A stretch of DNA of 64,000 bases from Marivivens geojensis (lineage in GTDB: Bacteria; Pseudomonadota; Alphaproteobacteria; Rhodobacterales; Rhodobacteraceae), in the NCBI RefSeq assembly GCF_023540835.1, contig NZ_JALKCU010000001.1, positions 1,054,001 to 1,118,000 on the forward strand, read 5' to 3'. The notes below the pieces were generated by a model. That model saw only the letters and a list, made by a program, of their open reading frames with translations. It did not search any database and was not told the DNA's origin. Shown piece by piece: positions 8,852 to 17,493 of the stretch. A program made the translations under genes and the position numbers. Numbering within the stretch: the stretch's first letter is position 1; the number at the start of each line of letters is the position of its first letter.

Positions 8852-9180
8852 GCGAGCTCCGGAAACTGATGAACGCCGTCAACGAGCGGTAGGGGTTTGT
8901 CCCATAAAATATCGGTCATCCGCAGCGGGCGGTAGAGATGTGGGAACAACTGACCACCGCGCGAGGGTTCCCAGACCAGCGGATCGAGGCTGTCAGCCTC
9001 AAGCGCGAGAAGGACCAGACCATCTTCGCCAGCGAAGTGTTTCGCGGCGGTTTCTTGGGCCTGTTCAGCGGTGGAAAAATGCACATAGCCGTCGATCACA
9101 TCGATCGGCGCACCGAGGGTTTCGCCCTTGGCCTGCAGCTCTGCCCACTCTGGGGCGCGGAAGATTTTGTAGATCAGCAT
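8848..9180 (-). CDS. DUF952 domain-containing protein
   Basis: This is a 110-residue protein matching the small DUF952 family in length and pattern: MLIYKIF at the start, [18 protein letters not shown] in the first half, and [17 protein letters not shown] near the end. The histidine in HFSTAEQ and the arginine and histidine in the LFPHLYRPL segment recall ADP-ribosyl-binding or transferase-like folds, but no activity is established. It is the first gene of the pyrD-arsC operon (4-bp overlap with pyrD). Association with pyrD is common in Rhodobacterales; its role there is unknown. Confidence 0.85.
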   Translation of the reverse strand: MLIYKIFRAPEWAELQAKGETLGAPIDVIDGYVHFSTAEQAQETAAKHFAGEDGLVLLALEADSLDPLVWEPSRGGQLFPHLYRPLRMTDILWDKPLPLVDGVHQFPELA

Positions 9181-9349
9181 GGCGCGGTGATGCCTTTGTC
9201 CCCCGATTTGGTCAAGAGTGCATCAATTTCGGGCAGGCATCTGACACCAGCTTGTTACGTGGCGGTAATAGGTCGACAGGATGCAGGCAATATTTGACTC
9301 AATAGTCAGTTCTGCCCAAGCTGATCGAATATCAACCAGGGGGATCCCA

Positions 9350-10912
9350 ATGATTACACGTATTCTAGCATCGTCTTGTGCTCTTGCGCTGTCTGCCGGC
9401 GCTGCAATGGCGGATTATTCGCTGACCATTTTGCACACGAACGACTTCCACGCTCGCTTTGAACCGATCAGCAAATACGATTCGACGTGCTCTGCAGAGG
9501 ACAACACCGCTGGTGATTGTTTCGGCGGCACCGCGCGTCTGGTGACGGCAGTGGCCGAGGCTCGTGCGCGGTCGAACAACTCGATCCTCGTTGATGGTGG
9601 CGACCAATTCCAAGGCACGCTGTTCTACACCTTCTATAAGGGCGCGATGGCGGCGGAGTTCATGAACCTCTTGGGCTACGACGGTATGACCGTTGGTAAC
9701 CACGAATTCGACGATGGCCCCGAAGTTCTGCGCGGCTTTATGGACAGCGTTGAGTTTCCCGTGCTGATGTCGAACGCTGATTTCTCGGGCGAAGCACTGC
9801 TGTCGGACAAACTGTTGAAGTCCACCGTGATCGAGCGCGGCGGCGAAAAGATCGGCCTGATCGGTTTGACACCACATGACACCGATGAATTGGCCAGCCC
9901 CGGTCCGAACGTGATCTTCACCGATCCTGTGGATGCTGTTCAGGGCGAGGTGGATAAACTGACCGCTGAGGGCGTGAACAAGATTATCGTTCTGTCCCAC
10001 TCCGGCTATTCGGTGGACCAGCGCGTTGCGGCTGAAACCACGGGTGTAGATGTGATCGTAGGTGGTCACACGAATACCCTCTTGGGCGAGATGGACAACG
10101 CCGAAGGTCCGTATCCGACAATGGTTAACAATACCGCGATTGTGTCGGCCTATGCCTACGGCAAGTTCCTTGGCGAGCTGAACGTCACCTTTGACGACGA
10201 CGGCAACCTGACCGAGGCTTCGGGTCAACCGATCCTGATCAACGGCGAAGTTGCAGAAGATGCGGCGGTTGTCGCGCGTATCGGTGAACTGGCTCAGCCG
10301 CTTGAAGAAGTGCGCAATCGCGTTGTGGCCGAAACCGCGGCCGAAATCGTTGGTGTGCGTGAAGACTGCCGTGCGCGTGAATGTGCGATGGGGTCGTTGA
10401 TCGCGGACGCGATGCTGGCACGTGTTGCGGATCAAGGCATCCAGATCGCAATCCAGAACGGTGGTGGTATTCGCGCGTCTATCGACGCTGGTCCTGTCAC
10501 CATGGGGGAAGTGCTGACCGTTCTGCCGTTCCAGAACACTCTTTCGACATTCCAAGTGTCGGGTGAGACGATGGTTGCGGCGCTCGAAAACGGTGCGAGC
10601 CAGTGGGAAGAAGGCGCAGGCCGTTTCCCACAGGTCGCAGGCATGAGCTTTACCGTTGATCCGTCGAAACCAGCGGGCGAACGTGTGTCGGACGTGATGG
10701 TTGCAGGCGCGCCGATTGATCCGGCTGCGACTTACGGCGTTGTGTCAAACAACTACGTGCGCAATGGCGGCGACGGCTATGGTATGTTTGTAGACGCGTC
10801 GAACGTCTATGACTTTGGCCCTGACCTCGCCGATGTTCTGGCTGAATACCTTGCCGCTCAATCGCCGTTCACACCATATACCGACGGTCGTATCACGGTT
10901 GTTGGCGAATAA
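9350..10912 (+). CDS. periplasmic 5'-nucleotidase / 2',3'-cyclic phosphodiesterase family protein
   Basis: The protein has 520 residues from ATG 9350; the upstream in-frame ATG at 9281 would put extra residues before a clear signal peptide (MITRILASSCALALSAGAAMA). The N-terminal metallophosphoesterase domain shows the dinuclear metal ligands in LHTNDFHAR, DGGDQFQGT, VGNHEFDDG, LSHSGYSVD and GGHTNT. The C-terminal 5'-nucleotidase domain shows IQNGGGIRASIDAG and SNNYVRNGGDGYGMF, which form the nucleoside pocket. It hydrolyses extracellular or periplasmic nucleotides and so scavenges nucleosides and phosphate. The gene stands alone between divergent DUF952 and a downstream terminator. A PhoB site was not recognised. 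Confidence 0.93.
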   Translation: MITRILASSCALALSAGAAMADYSLTILHTNDFHARFEPISKYDSTCSAEDNTAGDCFGGTARLVTAVAEARARSNNSILVDGGDQFQGTLFYTFYKGAMAAEFMNLLGYDGMTVGNHEFDDGPEVLRGFMDSVEFPVLMSNADFSGEALLSDKLLKSTVIERGGEKIGLIGLTPHDTDELASPGPNVIFTDPVDAVQGEVDKLTAEGVNKIIVLSHSGYSVDQRVAAETTGVDVIVGGHTNTLLGEMDNAEGPYPTMVNNTAIVSAYAYGKFLGELNVTFDDDGNLTEASGQPILINGEVAEDAAVVARIGELAQPLEEVRNRVVAETAAEIVGVREDCRARECAMGSLIADAMLARVADQGIQIAIQNGGGIRASIDAGPVTMGEVLTVLPFQNTLSTFQVSGETMVAALENGASQWEEGAGRFPQVAGMSFTVDPSKPAGERVSDVMVAGAPIDPAATYGVVSNNYVRNGGDGYGMFVDASNVYDFGPDLADVLAEYLAAQSPFTPYTDGRITVVGE

Positions 10913-10938
10913 TCCCCGCCACATCGAGTAAATCATTG

Positions 10939-10968
10939 GCCCCTGCCGCATGCGGCGGGGGCTTTTCG
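10939..10968 (+). terminator. intrinsic terminator after the 5'-nucleotidase gene
   Basis: GCCCCTGCCGC (10939-10949) pairs with GCGGCGGGGGC (10952-10962) with one G-U pair, followed by TTTTCGTTT. It lies 27 bp after the stop codon. Confidence 0.8.
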
Positions 10969-10997
10969 TTTGCGGGGGAGGGTGGCACACTGCGGCT

Positions 10998-11306
10998 ATG
11001 GACCATCCCTTGCTCGACCTGATCAACGCCCGCATTGCCGAAGCGGAAAAAGACGGTGCCTTTGACAACCTCGAAGGCGCAGGAAAGCCGTTGCCGCCCT
11101 GTGATGATCCCGAAAATGCGCTGATCAATCGGGTGATCCGCGAAAACGGCGCCGTGCCAGAATTCGTCACTTTGGGCCGTGAATTGCGTAAACTGCGCGA
11201 AGAATTGGCCGAGGAGACAGACCGCACGCGGCGGCATCAGTTGCTCAAGGATATGTCGATGCTCGAGGCGCGAATTGACCTGTCACGTAAGGCTTTCGCC
11301 CGCTGA
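10998..11306 (+). CDS. DUF1992 (DnaJ subfamily C member 28-like) conserved protein
   Basis: This is a 102-residue soluble protein starting at ATG 10998. It has the DUF1992 features: INARIAEAEKDGAFDNLEGAGKPL near the N terminus, where the LxGxGKPL motif is characteristic, and NRVIRENGAVPEFV in the middle, followed by a charged coiled-coil-like helix LGRELRKLREELAEETDRT. The family is related to the region of eukaryotic DNAJC28 outside the J domain, and its function in bacteria is unknown. Its stop overlaps the SRAP start (TGATG), so the two are coupled. The upstream alternative start at 10950 lies inside the terminator stem-loop and is rejected. Confidence 0.85.
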   Translation: MDHPLLDLINARIAEAEKDGAFDNLEGAGKPLPPCDDPENALINRVIRENGAVPEFVTLGRELRKLREELAEETDRTRRHQLLKDMSMLEARIDLSRKAFAR

Positions 11307-11965
11307 TGTGTGGGCGCATGGCCATCACGCTGCCGCATGATGCGATGGCGCAGATGTTTTCTGCGGCAAAGTCCAACACATTGCCCTCGGATGAACCGAA
11401 CTGGAACGTTTGTCCGACAACTATGATTGCGGCTGTGACCAGCCACGATAACGTGCGGCATTTGCGGCCGATGCGCTGGGGGTTCATTCCGACGTGGTAT
11501 GACAAACCGAACGGCGGCCCACTGTTGATCAACGCCCGCGCCGAAACCATCGCCGAAAAACCCGCGTTTCGTGAGGCGTGTCGGCAAAGGAGATGCTTGA
11601 TCGCTGCAGATGGATTTTATGAATGGCACCGCGATGGCGATACGCCGCTGCCCTATTGGGTGACGCGAACCGATGGTGCACCGATGGTGTTTGGGGGGAT
11701 TTGGCAAAACTGGGGGGATCAGGCGACTTGCGCGATTGTCACCACCGATGCCAATGCGGATATGGCGCCGATCCACGATCGTCTACCATTGATCCTGCCG
11801 CCCGATGACTGGGCGCTATGGCTGGGCGAAGCGGGGCACGGGGCGGCAAAATTGATGACACCCGCCAAAGAAGGGGTCCTTTCCCTTCGGCGGGTGTCGA
11901 AAGCCGTCAATTCGAATCGTGCGACCGGACCGGAACTGATCGAGCCACTGATCGAAGACGAATGA
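11306..11965 (+). CDS. SOS response-associated peptidase (SRAP/YedK, HMCES homologue)
   Basis: This is a 219-residue SRAP domain protein. The invariant catalytic cysteine is residue 2 (MCGRMA), which must be exposed by removal of the initiator methionine. NARAETIAEKPAF carries the conserved asparagine, arginine and glutamate, GFYEWH carries the second glutamate region, and MAPIHDRLPLIL carries the active-site histidine. SRAP proteins form a thiazolidine crosslink between Cys2 and abasic sites in single-stranded DNA and shield them from error-prone repair. The start shares its A with the DUF1992 stop codon. No LexA box was recognised upstream, consistent with being second in an operon. Confidence 0.93.
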   Translation: MCGRMAITLPHDAMAQMFSAAKSNTLPSDEPNWNVCPTTMIAAVTSHDNVRHLRPMRWGFIPTWYDKPNGGPLLINARAETIAEKPAFREACRQRRCLIAADGFYEWHRDGDTPLPYWVTRTDGAPMVFGGIWQNWGDQATCAIVTTDANADMAPIHDRLPLILPPDDWALWLGEAGHGAAKLMTPAKEGVLSLRRVSKAVNSNRATGPELIEPLIEDE

Positions 11966-12361
11966 TCAGTTGTTACCGCTGGTCGTCGTGGTGTCCGGTG
12001 CCTCTTCGATCGGGGGTTCATCAAAGCTGAACGCGCCATGCTGCTCTTCATCGGCAAGAGAAGACGTGAACTCTAGCACCGTGCCTTCATTCACTTGCAT
12101 GAGAAAGGTCTCACCCTTTTCCAGCGAAGGGCTGGTCCATTGGACGATCTGGTTGTCCTCAAAGGGGATTGCGCTGATCACGCGGGCGTTGTCGGCCTGA
12201 TTGTTGAACTGTACGACCTCGCCCGGATCAACATAGGTGGTGAGGGGAAAAAAACCGAAATCGGTAATCACCACGGTTTGATACTGATGTTCAGTATCGG
12301 CGTTCAGCATAGTTGCAGTCGACAGAACCGCCATCGATGCGAGCATAGCAATGCGAAGCAT
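11966..12361 (-). CDS. exported cupredoxin-like protein lacking copper ligands
   Basis: The protein has 131 residues from ATG 12361; GGAGG sits 5 bases upstream of this codon, which favours it over the ATG at 12373. A signal peptide (MLRIAMLASMAVLSTATMLNA) is followed by a single beta-rich domain with the cupredoxin style: FGFFPLTTYVDPGEVVQFNN, then WTSPSLEKGETFLMQV, then LEFTSS. In copper-binding members a His follows the FNN segment and a Cys-x-x-His pair sits in the last strands; here the first position reads NARVIS and no cysteine is present in the mature protein. A threonine/asparagine-rich tail (TTTTSGNN) ends it. Function unknown; a structural or protein-binding role is inference. Convergent with SRAP, 0 bp apart. 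Confidence 0.7.
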   Translation of the reverse strand: MLRIAMLASMAVLSTATMLNADTEHQYQTVVITDFGFFPLTTYVDPGEVVQFNNQADNARVISAIPFEDNQIVQWTSPSLEKGETFLMQVNEGTVLEFTSSLADEEQHGAFSFDEPPIEEAPDTTTTSGNN

Positions 12362-12465
12362 CATCGCCTCCATAAATGAAATATGCCCCCATTCGGAGCA
12401 TCACGTATACGATTAGGTAGGTAATTCGGCAGAAATAAGGCGCGAAAAAGGCTGAAAACTGCGTC

Positions 12466-12494
12466 TTGAACTTCCCCCAAAGGCTGGACTATAT
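12466..12494 (+). promoter_or_regulatory. promoter of tRNA-Gly(TCC)
   Basis: TTGAAC (12466-12471), a 17-bp spacer and CTATAT (12489-12494) match the alphaproteobacterial housekeeping sigma factor consensus. The tRNA 5' end lies 10 bp further on. Confidence 0.7.
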
Positions 12495-12504
12495 GGTTCT
12501 GCAC

Positions 12505-12578
12505 GCGGGTGTTGTGTAATGGTAAGACCTCAGCCTTCCAAGCTGATGACACGGGTTCGATTCCCGTCACCCGCTCCA
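12505..12578 (+). tRNA. tRNA-Gly (anticodon TCC)
   Basis: Acceptor stem GCGGGTG (12505-12511) pairs with CACCCGC (12568-12574); the discriminator base is T and CCA is encoded (12576-12578). The anticodon stem CAGC...GCTG encloses CTTCCAA, giving anticodon TCC, and the T arm reads ACGGGTTCGATTCCCGT. It is a 74-nt gene including CCA. Confidence 0.96.
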
Positions 12579-12684
12579 AAATCCCCTCAGTTTCGGTCCT
12601 TATAGTCTTTTGCGGCAACCCCGCGCTTGTGATTGCGCGTTGTGGTCAGTATCAACCCGACAACGACTTTGAAGGCGAGGATTC

Positions 12685-14481
12685 ATGGCAAAGGCACCAA
12701 TTGACGTGGCGGGACAAGACCGCGCCCGATCCAAACGTGTTTCAGCACTTGGTGGGTTGTGGCCCTTTATACGGCCGTACCGTCTGATGGTCCTTGCGGC
12801 CTTTGTGGCGCTGTCGGTGACGGCGATGATTTCGTTGATCCTGCCTTTGGCCGTGCGTCGTGTGGTTGATAACTTTGAAGGCGGCACATCGCCCCTGTTG
12901 AACCAATATTTCGGCGCCGCCTTGATCATCGTTGCGCTTTTGGCGATGGGCACAGCGGTGCGCTACTACCTTGTGACCCGTTTGGGCGAACGTGTGGTTG
13001 CCGATATCCGCGAAGCCGTGTTCGACCGCATGGTCGGCATGAGCCCATCGTTCTACGAAAATATCATGACGGGCGAAGTGCTGAGCCGCATTACAACGGA
13101 CACCACATTGATCCTATCCGTGATCGGGTCGTCCGTGTCAGTCGCGCTGCGCAACGTGTTTGTGTTCGTTGGTGGTATGGTTCTGTTGATGATGACATCG
13201 GCGAAATTGACGGGGTTGGTTTTGCTGATCGTCCCTGCAGTCATCGTGCCGATCGTCGTTTTGGGCCGCCGTTTACGCCAGTTGGGCCGCGAAAACCAAG
13301 ACTGGATCGCTAATTCGTCGGGCTCGGCATCAGAGGCGCTATTGTCGGTTCAGACCGTTCAGGCCTTCACCCAAGAGGACCGCACTCGCGAGAAATTCCG
13401 CAAGGTGACAGAGCAGAGCTTTGCCAGCGCAAAGCGCCGCATCCTGACCCGCGCGATGATGACGATGATCGTTATTTTCCTGATCTTCTCGGGCGTTGTT
13501 GGTGTCTTGTGGATCGGTGCGCGTGACGTTGGCGCGGATCAGATGTCGGTGGGCGAACTGGTTCAGTTTGTGATCTATGCTGTAATGGTGGCTGGTGCCG
13601 TTGGAGCACTGACCGAGATTTGGGGCGAACTTCAGCGTGCCGCCGGAGCGACCGAGCGGTTGATCGAACTTCTGAATGCGAACGATAGCGTGACCGATCC
13701 GGCGCAGGCTGTGGCGACACCGAAGATGGAGAAGGGCCAGATCTCATTCGAGGATGTGACGTTCTTCTATCCGTCCCGTCCGAATGCACCTGCGCTCAAT
13801 GCGATCAGCCTTGATGTGGCTCCGGGTGAAACCGTGGCATTGGTCGGTCCGTCTGGGGCGGGGAAATCGACGATTATTCAACTGCTTTTGCGGTTCTATG
13901 ATCCGAACAGTGGCGCGATCAAGTTGGACGGCGTTGACCTTCGGAACATGACCCGTGCTGACTTCCGTCAGCAGATCGCTTTGGTGCCTCAAGACGCGGT
14001 CATCTTTGCCGATACGGCGCGTGAAAACATCCGTTTTGGCCGTCCGTCGGCAACAGATGCGGAAGTTGAGGCCGCTGCGAAGGCTGCCGCCGCACATGAT
14101 TTCTTGACCGCATTGCCCGAAGGCTACGATACCTATGTCGGTGAACGTGGCGTGATGCTGTCGGGTGGTCAAAAGCAGCGCATCGCGATTGCACGCGCGA
14201 TCCTTCGTGATGCACCGATCCTTTTGTTGGACGAGGCGACATCGGCACTTGATGCTGAAAGCGAACGTTTGGTGCAGGCTGCAGTCGATGAATTGGCAAG
14301 CACTCGCACCACGCTGATTATTGCGCACCGTTTGGCGACAGTGAAAAAGGCCGACCGCATTGTGGTCTTCGAAGACGGTCAGATCGTCGCCATCGGCACG
14401 CATGACGCGCTGGTCGCCGAGGGCGGGCTCTACGCGCGTCTTGCACGACTTCAGTTTACTGACGGTATCGCTGCGGAATAA
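12685..14481 (+). CDS. ABC exporter, fused permease and ATPase (MsbA/LmrA type)
   Basis: This is a 598-residue half-transporter. Six transmembrane helices (about residues 25-315) precede a nucleotide-binding domain (about 345-590). The ATPase shows Walker A GPSGAGKSTI, the Q-loop region VPQDAVIFADTARENIRFG, signature LSGGQKQRIAIARAIL, Walker B ILLLDEATSALD and switch histidine IIAHRLAT. As a homodimer it would export lipids, peptides or drugs across the inner membrane. The gene begins about 100 bp after tRNA-Gly, and no accessory membrane-fusion protein is adjacent. Rhodobacterales carry several such exporters; assignment as the essential lipid A flippase MsbA is not justified by sequence alone. 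Confidence 0.92.
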   Translation: MAKAPIDVAGQDRARSKRVSALGGLWPFIRPYRLMVLAAFVALSVTAMISLILPLAVRRVVDNFEGGTSPLLNQYFGAALIIVALLAMGTAVRYYLVTRLGERVVADIREAVFDRMVGMSPSFYENIMTGEVLSRITTDTTLILSVIGSSVSVALRNVFVFVGGMVLLMMTSAKLTGLVLLIVPAVIVPIVVLGRRLRQLGRENQDWIANSSGSASEALLSVQTVQAFTQEDRTREKFRKVTEQSFASAKRRILTRAMMTMIVIFLIFSGVVGVLWIGARDVGADQMSVGELVQFVIYAVMVAGAVGALTEIWGELQRAAGATERLIELLNANDSVTDPAQAVATPKMEKGQISFEDVTFFYPSRPNAPALNAISLDVAPGETVALVGPSGAGKSTIIQLLLRFYDPNSGAIKLDGVDLRNMTRADFRQQIALVPQDAVIFADTARENIRFGRPSATDAEVEAAAKAAAAHDFLTALPEGYDTYVGERGVMLSGGQKQRIAIARAILRDAPILLLDEATSALDAESERLVQAAVDELASTRTTLIIAHRLATVKKADRIVVFEDGQIVAIGTHDALVAEGGLYARLARLQFTDGIAAE

Positions 14482-14577
14482 TCGCATTTTCGCAGCGTCA
14501 TACTTGCGTTCAGGGGGGGGCATACCCCATCTTTCCTGTTAATCGCGCTTCACATGCGCACAAGGGGAGGAGACGGC

Positions 14578-16470
14578 ATGACCTATGCCACACTAGCGGA
14601 CCGTGCCGCGATCATGGCTGAAAAGCCGTGGGAAGATCGTAATCAGCCAAAGACAATGTATGAATTGTTGCACCGGACCACCACCGCACATGGTGGCCGT
14701 CCTGCTGTGACCTTCCAAATGTTCTCTGATCCCGATGCGCCAGCGGAAACGCTGTCGTGGTCGGAATTGCATGACCAAACCTGCCGCACGGCGAACCTGT
14801 TCCGTAGTCTAGGCGTCGGTGAAAATGATGTTGTGGCCTATCTCATGCCCAACAGCACAGAAACGGTATTAACCTATCTTGGCGGGCAGATTGCGGGCAT
14901 CGTGAACCCTATCAATCCGCTTCTCGACGCTGAACACATCGGTGGTATTCTGCGCGAAACGGGGGCAAAGGTTCTCGTGACGCTTCGGGCCTTCCCAAAG
15001 ACTGACATCGCGCAAAAAGCAGCCGAGGCGGTCAAGCTGGCGCCGAACGTAAAGACCGTCGTTGAAGTGGATTTGCTGCGCTATATGACCGGCCTGAAAA
15101 AGCTGATCATTCCGCTGATCCGCCCAAAGGTGCCTGTATCGCACAGCGCGAAAGTCATCGATTTCAATAAGTCGATTGCCAAGCAACCGACCAAACTGAC
15201 CTTTGCTGACAGCACAGGCGACCGCGTTGCAGCCTATTTCCATACGGGCGGTACGACGGGTCTGCCAAAGATCGTGCAGCACAAATATTCGGGCATCATC
15301 TACAACGCGTGGCTGGGTGACAGGCTGCTGTTCAAACCCGAAGACGTGCAAATCTGTCCGCTTCCACTGTTCCACGTGTTCGCGACGATTGTGTCGCTCG
15401 GTGCGTCGCTCGGCTCTGGTGCGCATTACGTGTTGCCGACCCCTGCGGGCTATCGTGGCGACGGCGTGTTCGATAACTTCTGGAAGCTGATCGAACGCCA
15501 TAAGGTGACGTTTATGATCACCGTGCCCACGGCGATCGCCGCCCTGATGCAGCGTCCTGTGAATGCGGATATTTCATCCCTGCAGCTCGCCTTCTGTGGC
15601 TCTGCACCGCTGCCCGTGGAGCTGTATAAACGGTTCGAACAATCGGCCAAGGTCACCATCTGCGAAGGCTACGGCCTGACCGAGGCAACCTGCCTTGTGT
15701 CGATCAACCCACCTGATGGCGAAAAGAAAATCGGGTCTATCGGCTTCCCGTTCCCCTACACTGACGTGAAGATTTTCGACCACGTCACGCATGAGGAATG
15801 CGGCACCGATCAAATCGGCGAGATTTGCCTCTCCAGCCCAGGTGTGAACATGGGCGCGACCTATACCGAGGCAGCCAAGAACGCAGACCTTTATTATCCA
15901 GGTGATCTGGGGCCGACCCAATACCTACGGACGGGCGACTTGGGCCGCATTGATGCGGACGGCTATCTCTGGATCACGGGCCGCGCAAAAGACCTCATCA
16001 TCCGTTCGGGCCACAACATCGATCCCGCCGAGATCGAAGAGGCGCTAGCGGGCCACCCGAAAATCGCCTTTGCGGGCGCGATTGGTCAGCCTGACAGCTA
16101 CGCGGGCGAACTGCCTTGCGCTTATGTCGAATTGATCGACGGGGCAGAGGCGACGGTCGAGGAACTCATGGCTTTTGCCAAAGAGAAAATCCACGAACGT
16201 GCAGCGCATCCGAAGCATCTAGAGATTTTGGATGAACTGCCAAAAACGGCGGTCGGTAAGATCTTTAAACCCGATCTGCGGAAACGTGCGATCACCCGCG
16301 TCTATAACGAGGCTTTGGCGGCTGCGGGTCTTGCCGCAGAAGTGGTCGAAGTGGTCGAGGACAAAAAGCTGGGCTTGGTCGCTAAACTGGCTCGCACGGG
16401 CGAGGTTGATGACGAGGCTGTCGCGACCTGCCTTGGTGCGCATACCCGTCCGTGGGCGTGGGCCGCGTAA
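14578..16470 (+). CDS. acyl-CoA synthetase (AMP-forming), FadD-like
   Basis: The protein has 630 residues from ATG 14578, which follows a GGGGAGGAG ribosome-binding site; the in-frame start at 14554 lies upstream of that site. It is an ANL-superfamily enzyme with the AMP-binding P-loop YFHTGGTTGLPKIVQHKYSG at about residues 219-238, the A5 motif CEGYGLTEAT, the hinge region RTGDLGRIDADGYLWITGR and the C-terminal catalytic lysine in LPKTAVGKIFKPDLR. It activates a carboxylic acid with ATP to acyl-AMP and then transfers the acyl group to CoA. Length and style fit a fatty acyl-CoA synthetase that would feed the beta-oxidation enzymes, but chain length or aromatic preference cannot be read. It is followed by a strong terminator, so it is probably transcribed alone. 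Confidence 0.9.
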   Translation: MTYATLADRAAIMAEKPWEDRNQPKTMYELLHRTTTAHGGRPAVTFQMFSDPDAPAETLSWSELHDQTCRTANLFRSLGVGENDVVAYLMPNSTETVLTYLGGQIAGIVNPINPLLDAEHIGGILRETGAKVLVTLRAFPKTDIAQKAAEAVKLAPNVKTVVEVDLLRYMTGLKKLIIPLIRPKVPVSHSAKVIDFNKSIAKQPTKLTFADSTGDRVAAYFHTGGTTGLPKIVQHKYSGIIYNAWLGDRLLFKPEDVQICPLPLFHVFATIVSLGASLGSGAHYVLPTPAGYRGDGVFDNFWKLIERHKVTFMITVPTAIAALMQRPVNADISSLQLAFCGSAPLPVELYKRFEQSAKVTICEGYGLTEATCLVSINPPDGEKKIGSIGFPFPYTDVKIFDHVTHEECGTDQIGEICLSSPGVNMGATYTEAAKNADLYYPGDLGPTQYLRTGDLGRIDADGYLWITGRAKDLIIRSGHNIDPAEIEEALAGHPKIAFAGAIGQPDSYAGELPCAYVELIDGAEATVEELMAFAKEKIHERAAHPKHLEILDELPKTAVGKIFKPDLRKRAITRVYNEALAAAGLAAEVVEVVEDKKLGLVAKLARTGEVDDEAVATCLGAHTRPWAWAA

Positions 16471-16495
16471 ATATCGGTACGTGTTGATAGAACAG

Positions 16496-16535
16496 AATGG
16501 CAGCGTCGATCTATCGACGCTGCCATTTTCGTTTT
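16496..16535 (+). terminator. strong intrinsic terminator after the acyl-CoA synthetase gene
   Basis: ATGGCAGCGTCGAT (16497-16510) and ATCGACGCTGCCAT (16513-16526) form a 14-bp perfect stem, followed by TTTCGTTTTTA. Confidence 0.85.
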
Positions 16536-16609
16536 TACGGGCTGAAACGGTAGACTTGGGGCATGAAGGGGCAGATAAGCGGCGCAAGTTTTAGAAAAAG
16601 GATGTCATT

Positions 16610-17119
16610 ATGACTTGCGAGTTTTGCGGTGCCGCTGACACCACCGAAGTCACCATTTCTCCCCGTGAGGATACCATTGCGCTCTGTGCGACCTGCGCTG
16701 AAGGTCTGTCGGGCGCCCCGACCGATGCCCCGCATTGGCAGTGCCTGAACGGTGCGATTTGGTCTGAAACCCCAGCGGTTCAGGTTGCGGCCTTCCGCGT
16801 TCTCAAGGCACTAGATGCGGCTTGGGCGAATGACGTGCTCGATGGTGTTTACCTTGATCCAGAAGTTCAAGCATGGGCTGAGGCTGGCATTTCCGAGGTG
16901 AGCGACGTCGTCCACAAAGACAGCAACGGCACCGTTCTGGCGAACGGCGACACGGTGACCTTGATCAAGGATCTTCCAGTGAAGGGTGCGGGCTTTACCG
17001 CGAAACGTGGCACGGCTGTGCGGAACATTTCGTTGGTGCCTGATAACGCGGGCCATATCGAAGGCCGCGTTGAGGGTCAGCGGATCGTGATCCTGACCCA
17101 ATTCGTCAAAAAGAACTAA
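16610..17119 (+). CDS. phnA: PhnA family zinc-ribbon protein
   Basis: This is a 169-residue protein. The N-terminal zinc ribbon has paired cysteines in CEFCGA (Cys3, Cys6) and CATCAEG, and the C-terminal PhnA SH3-like domain (about residues 100-168) contains VHKDSNGTVLANGDTVTLIKDL and VKGAGFTAKRGT. The family was named for the phosphonate gene cluster of E. coli, but PhnA is not required for phosphonate breakdown there and its function is unresolved. No other phn gene is in this window. The ATG at 16610 follows AAAAAGGATG. A 9-bp perfect inverted repeat (17126-17144) after the stop lacks a T-tract. Confidence 0.88.
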   Translation: MTCEFCGAADTTEVTISPREDTIALCATCAEGLSGAPTDAPHWQCLNGAIWSETPAVQVAAFRVLKALDAAWANDVLDGVYLDPEVQAWAEAGISEVSDVVHKDSNGTVLANGDTVTLIKDLPVKGAGFTAKRGTAVRNISLVPDNAGHIEGRVEGQRIVILTQFVKKN

Positions 17120-17170
17120 GGGATCGTGGGGGCAGTGCCCCCACATCTAACCTTTGGGCAAGGGTCGCGC

Positions 17171-17464
17171 TCAGCGCTTTGCGGCGCGACGTCTGAGCAT
17201 GATGAAATGGATGATCACCGTCAGGAGCAAGCCACCGGCGAGTAGGGCGGCCAGTGGAAGTGTCACGATCAGCATCCAACCCGAGAGGGTCCACCCCGCA
17301 AGTGTCGGTCCCCAATCGTAACTGTCCACGATACATGGGAATGTTGCGTTTTCAGTGACTGTGCAGCGGTGTTTGTCAGCAAACCATCCAACCCAAGTCA
17401 GCACGGCGATAGGGCTTAGGCACAGGGCGATCAACGTGATCCATATGCCGTAGAGCCATCGCAT
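17171..17464 (-). CDS. small membrane protein, unknown function
   Basis: This is a 97-residue protein with two strongly hydrophobic segments, about residues 3-25 (LYGIWITLIALCLSPIAVLT) and 58-88 (TLSGWMLIVTLPLAALLAGG and beyond), and an arginine-rich end LRRRAAKR. Two cysteines (HRC and FPC) lie in the short loop between the helices, which would face the periplasm if the basic C terminus is cytoplasmic. It begins 29 bp downstream of the hisA stop on the same strand and may be cotranscribed with hisA. I do not recognise a named family. Confidence 0.65.
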   Translation of the reverse strand: MRWLYGIWITLIALCLSPIAVLTWVGWFADKHRCTVTENATFPCIVDSYDWGPTLAGWTLSGWMLIVTLPLAALLAGGLLLTVIIHFIMLRRRAAKR

Positions 17465-17493
17465 TTAGGTGCGGCCTTTGTTGGCTGGGCCAA

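Noticed and set aside
9295-9308. TGACT-CAAT-AGTCA palindrome upstream of the 5'-nucleotidase as a Pho box
   Set aside because: It is short and does not match the CTGTCAT direct-repeat pattern of PhoB sites.
17126-17144. Perfect 9-bp inverted repeat after phnA as an intrinsic terminator
   Set aside because: There is no T-tract after the stem and the loop would be a single base; it may still fold, but I cannot call it a terminator.
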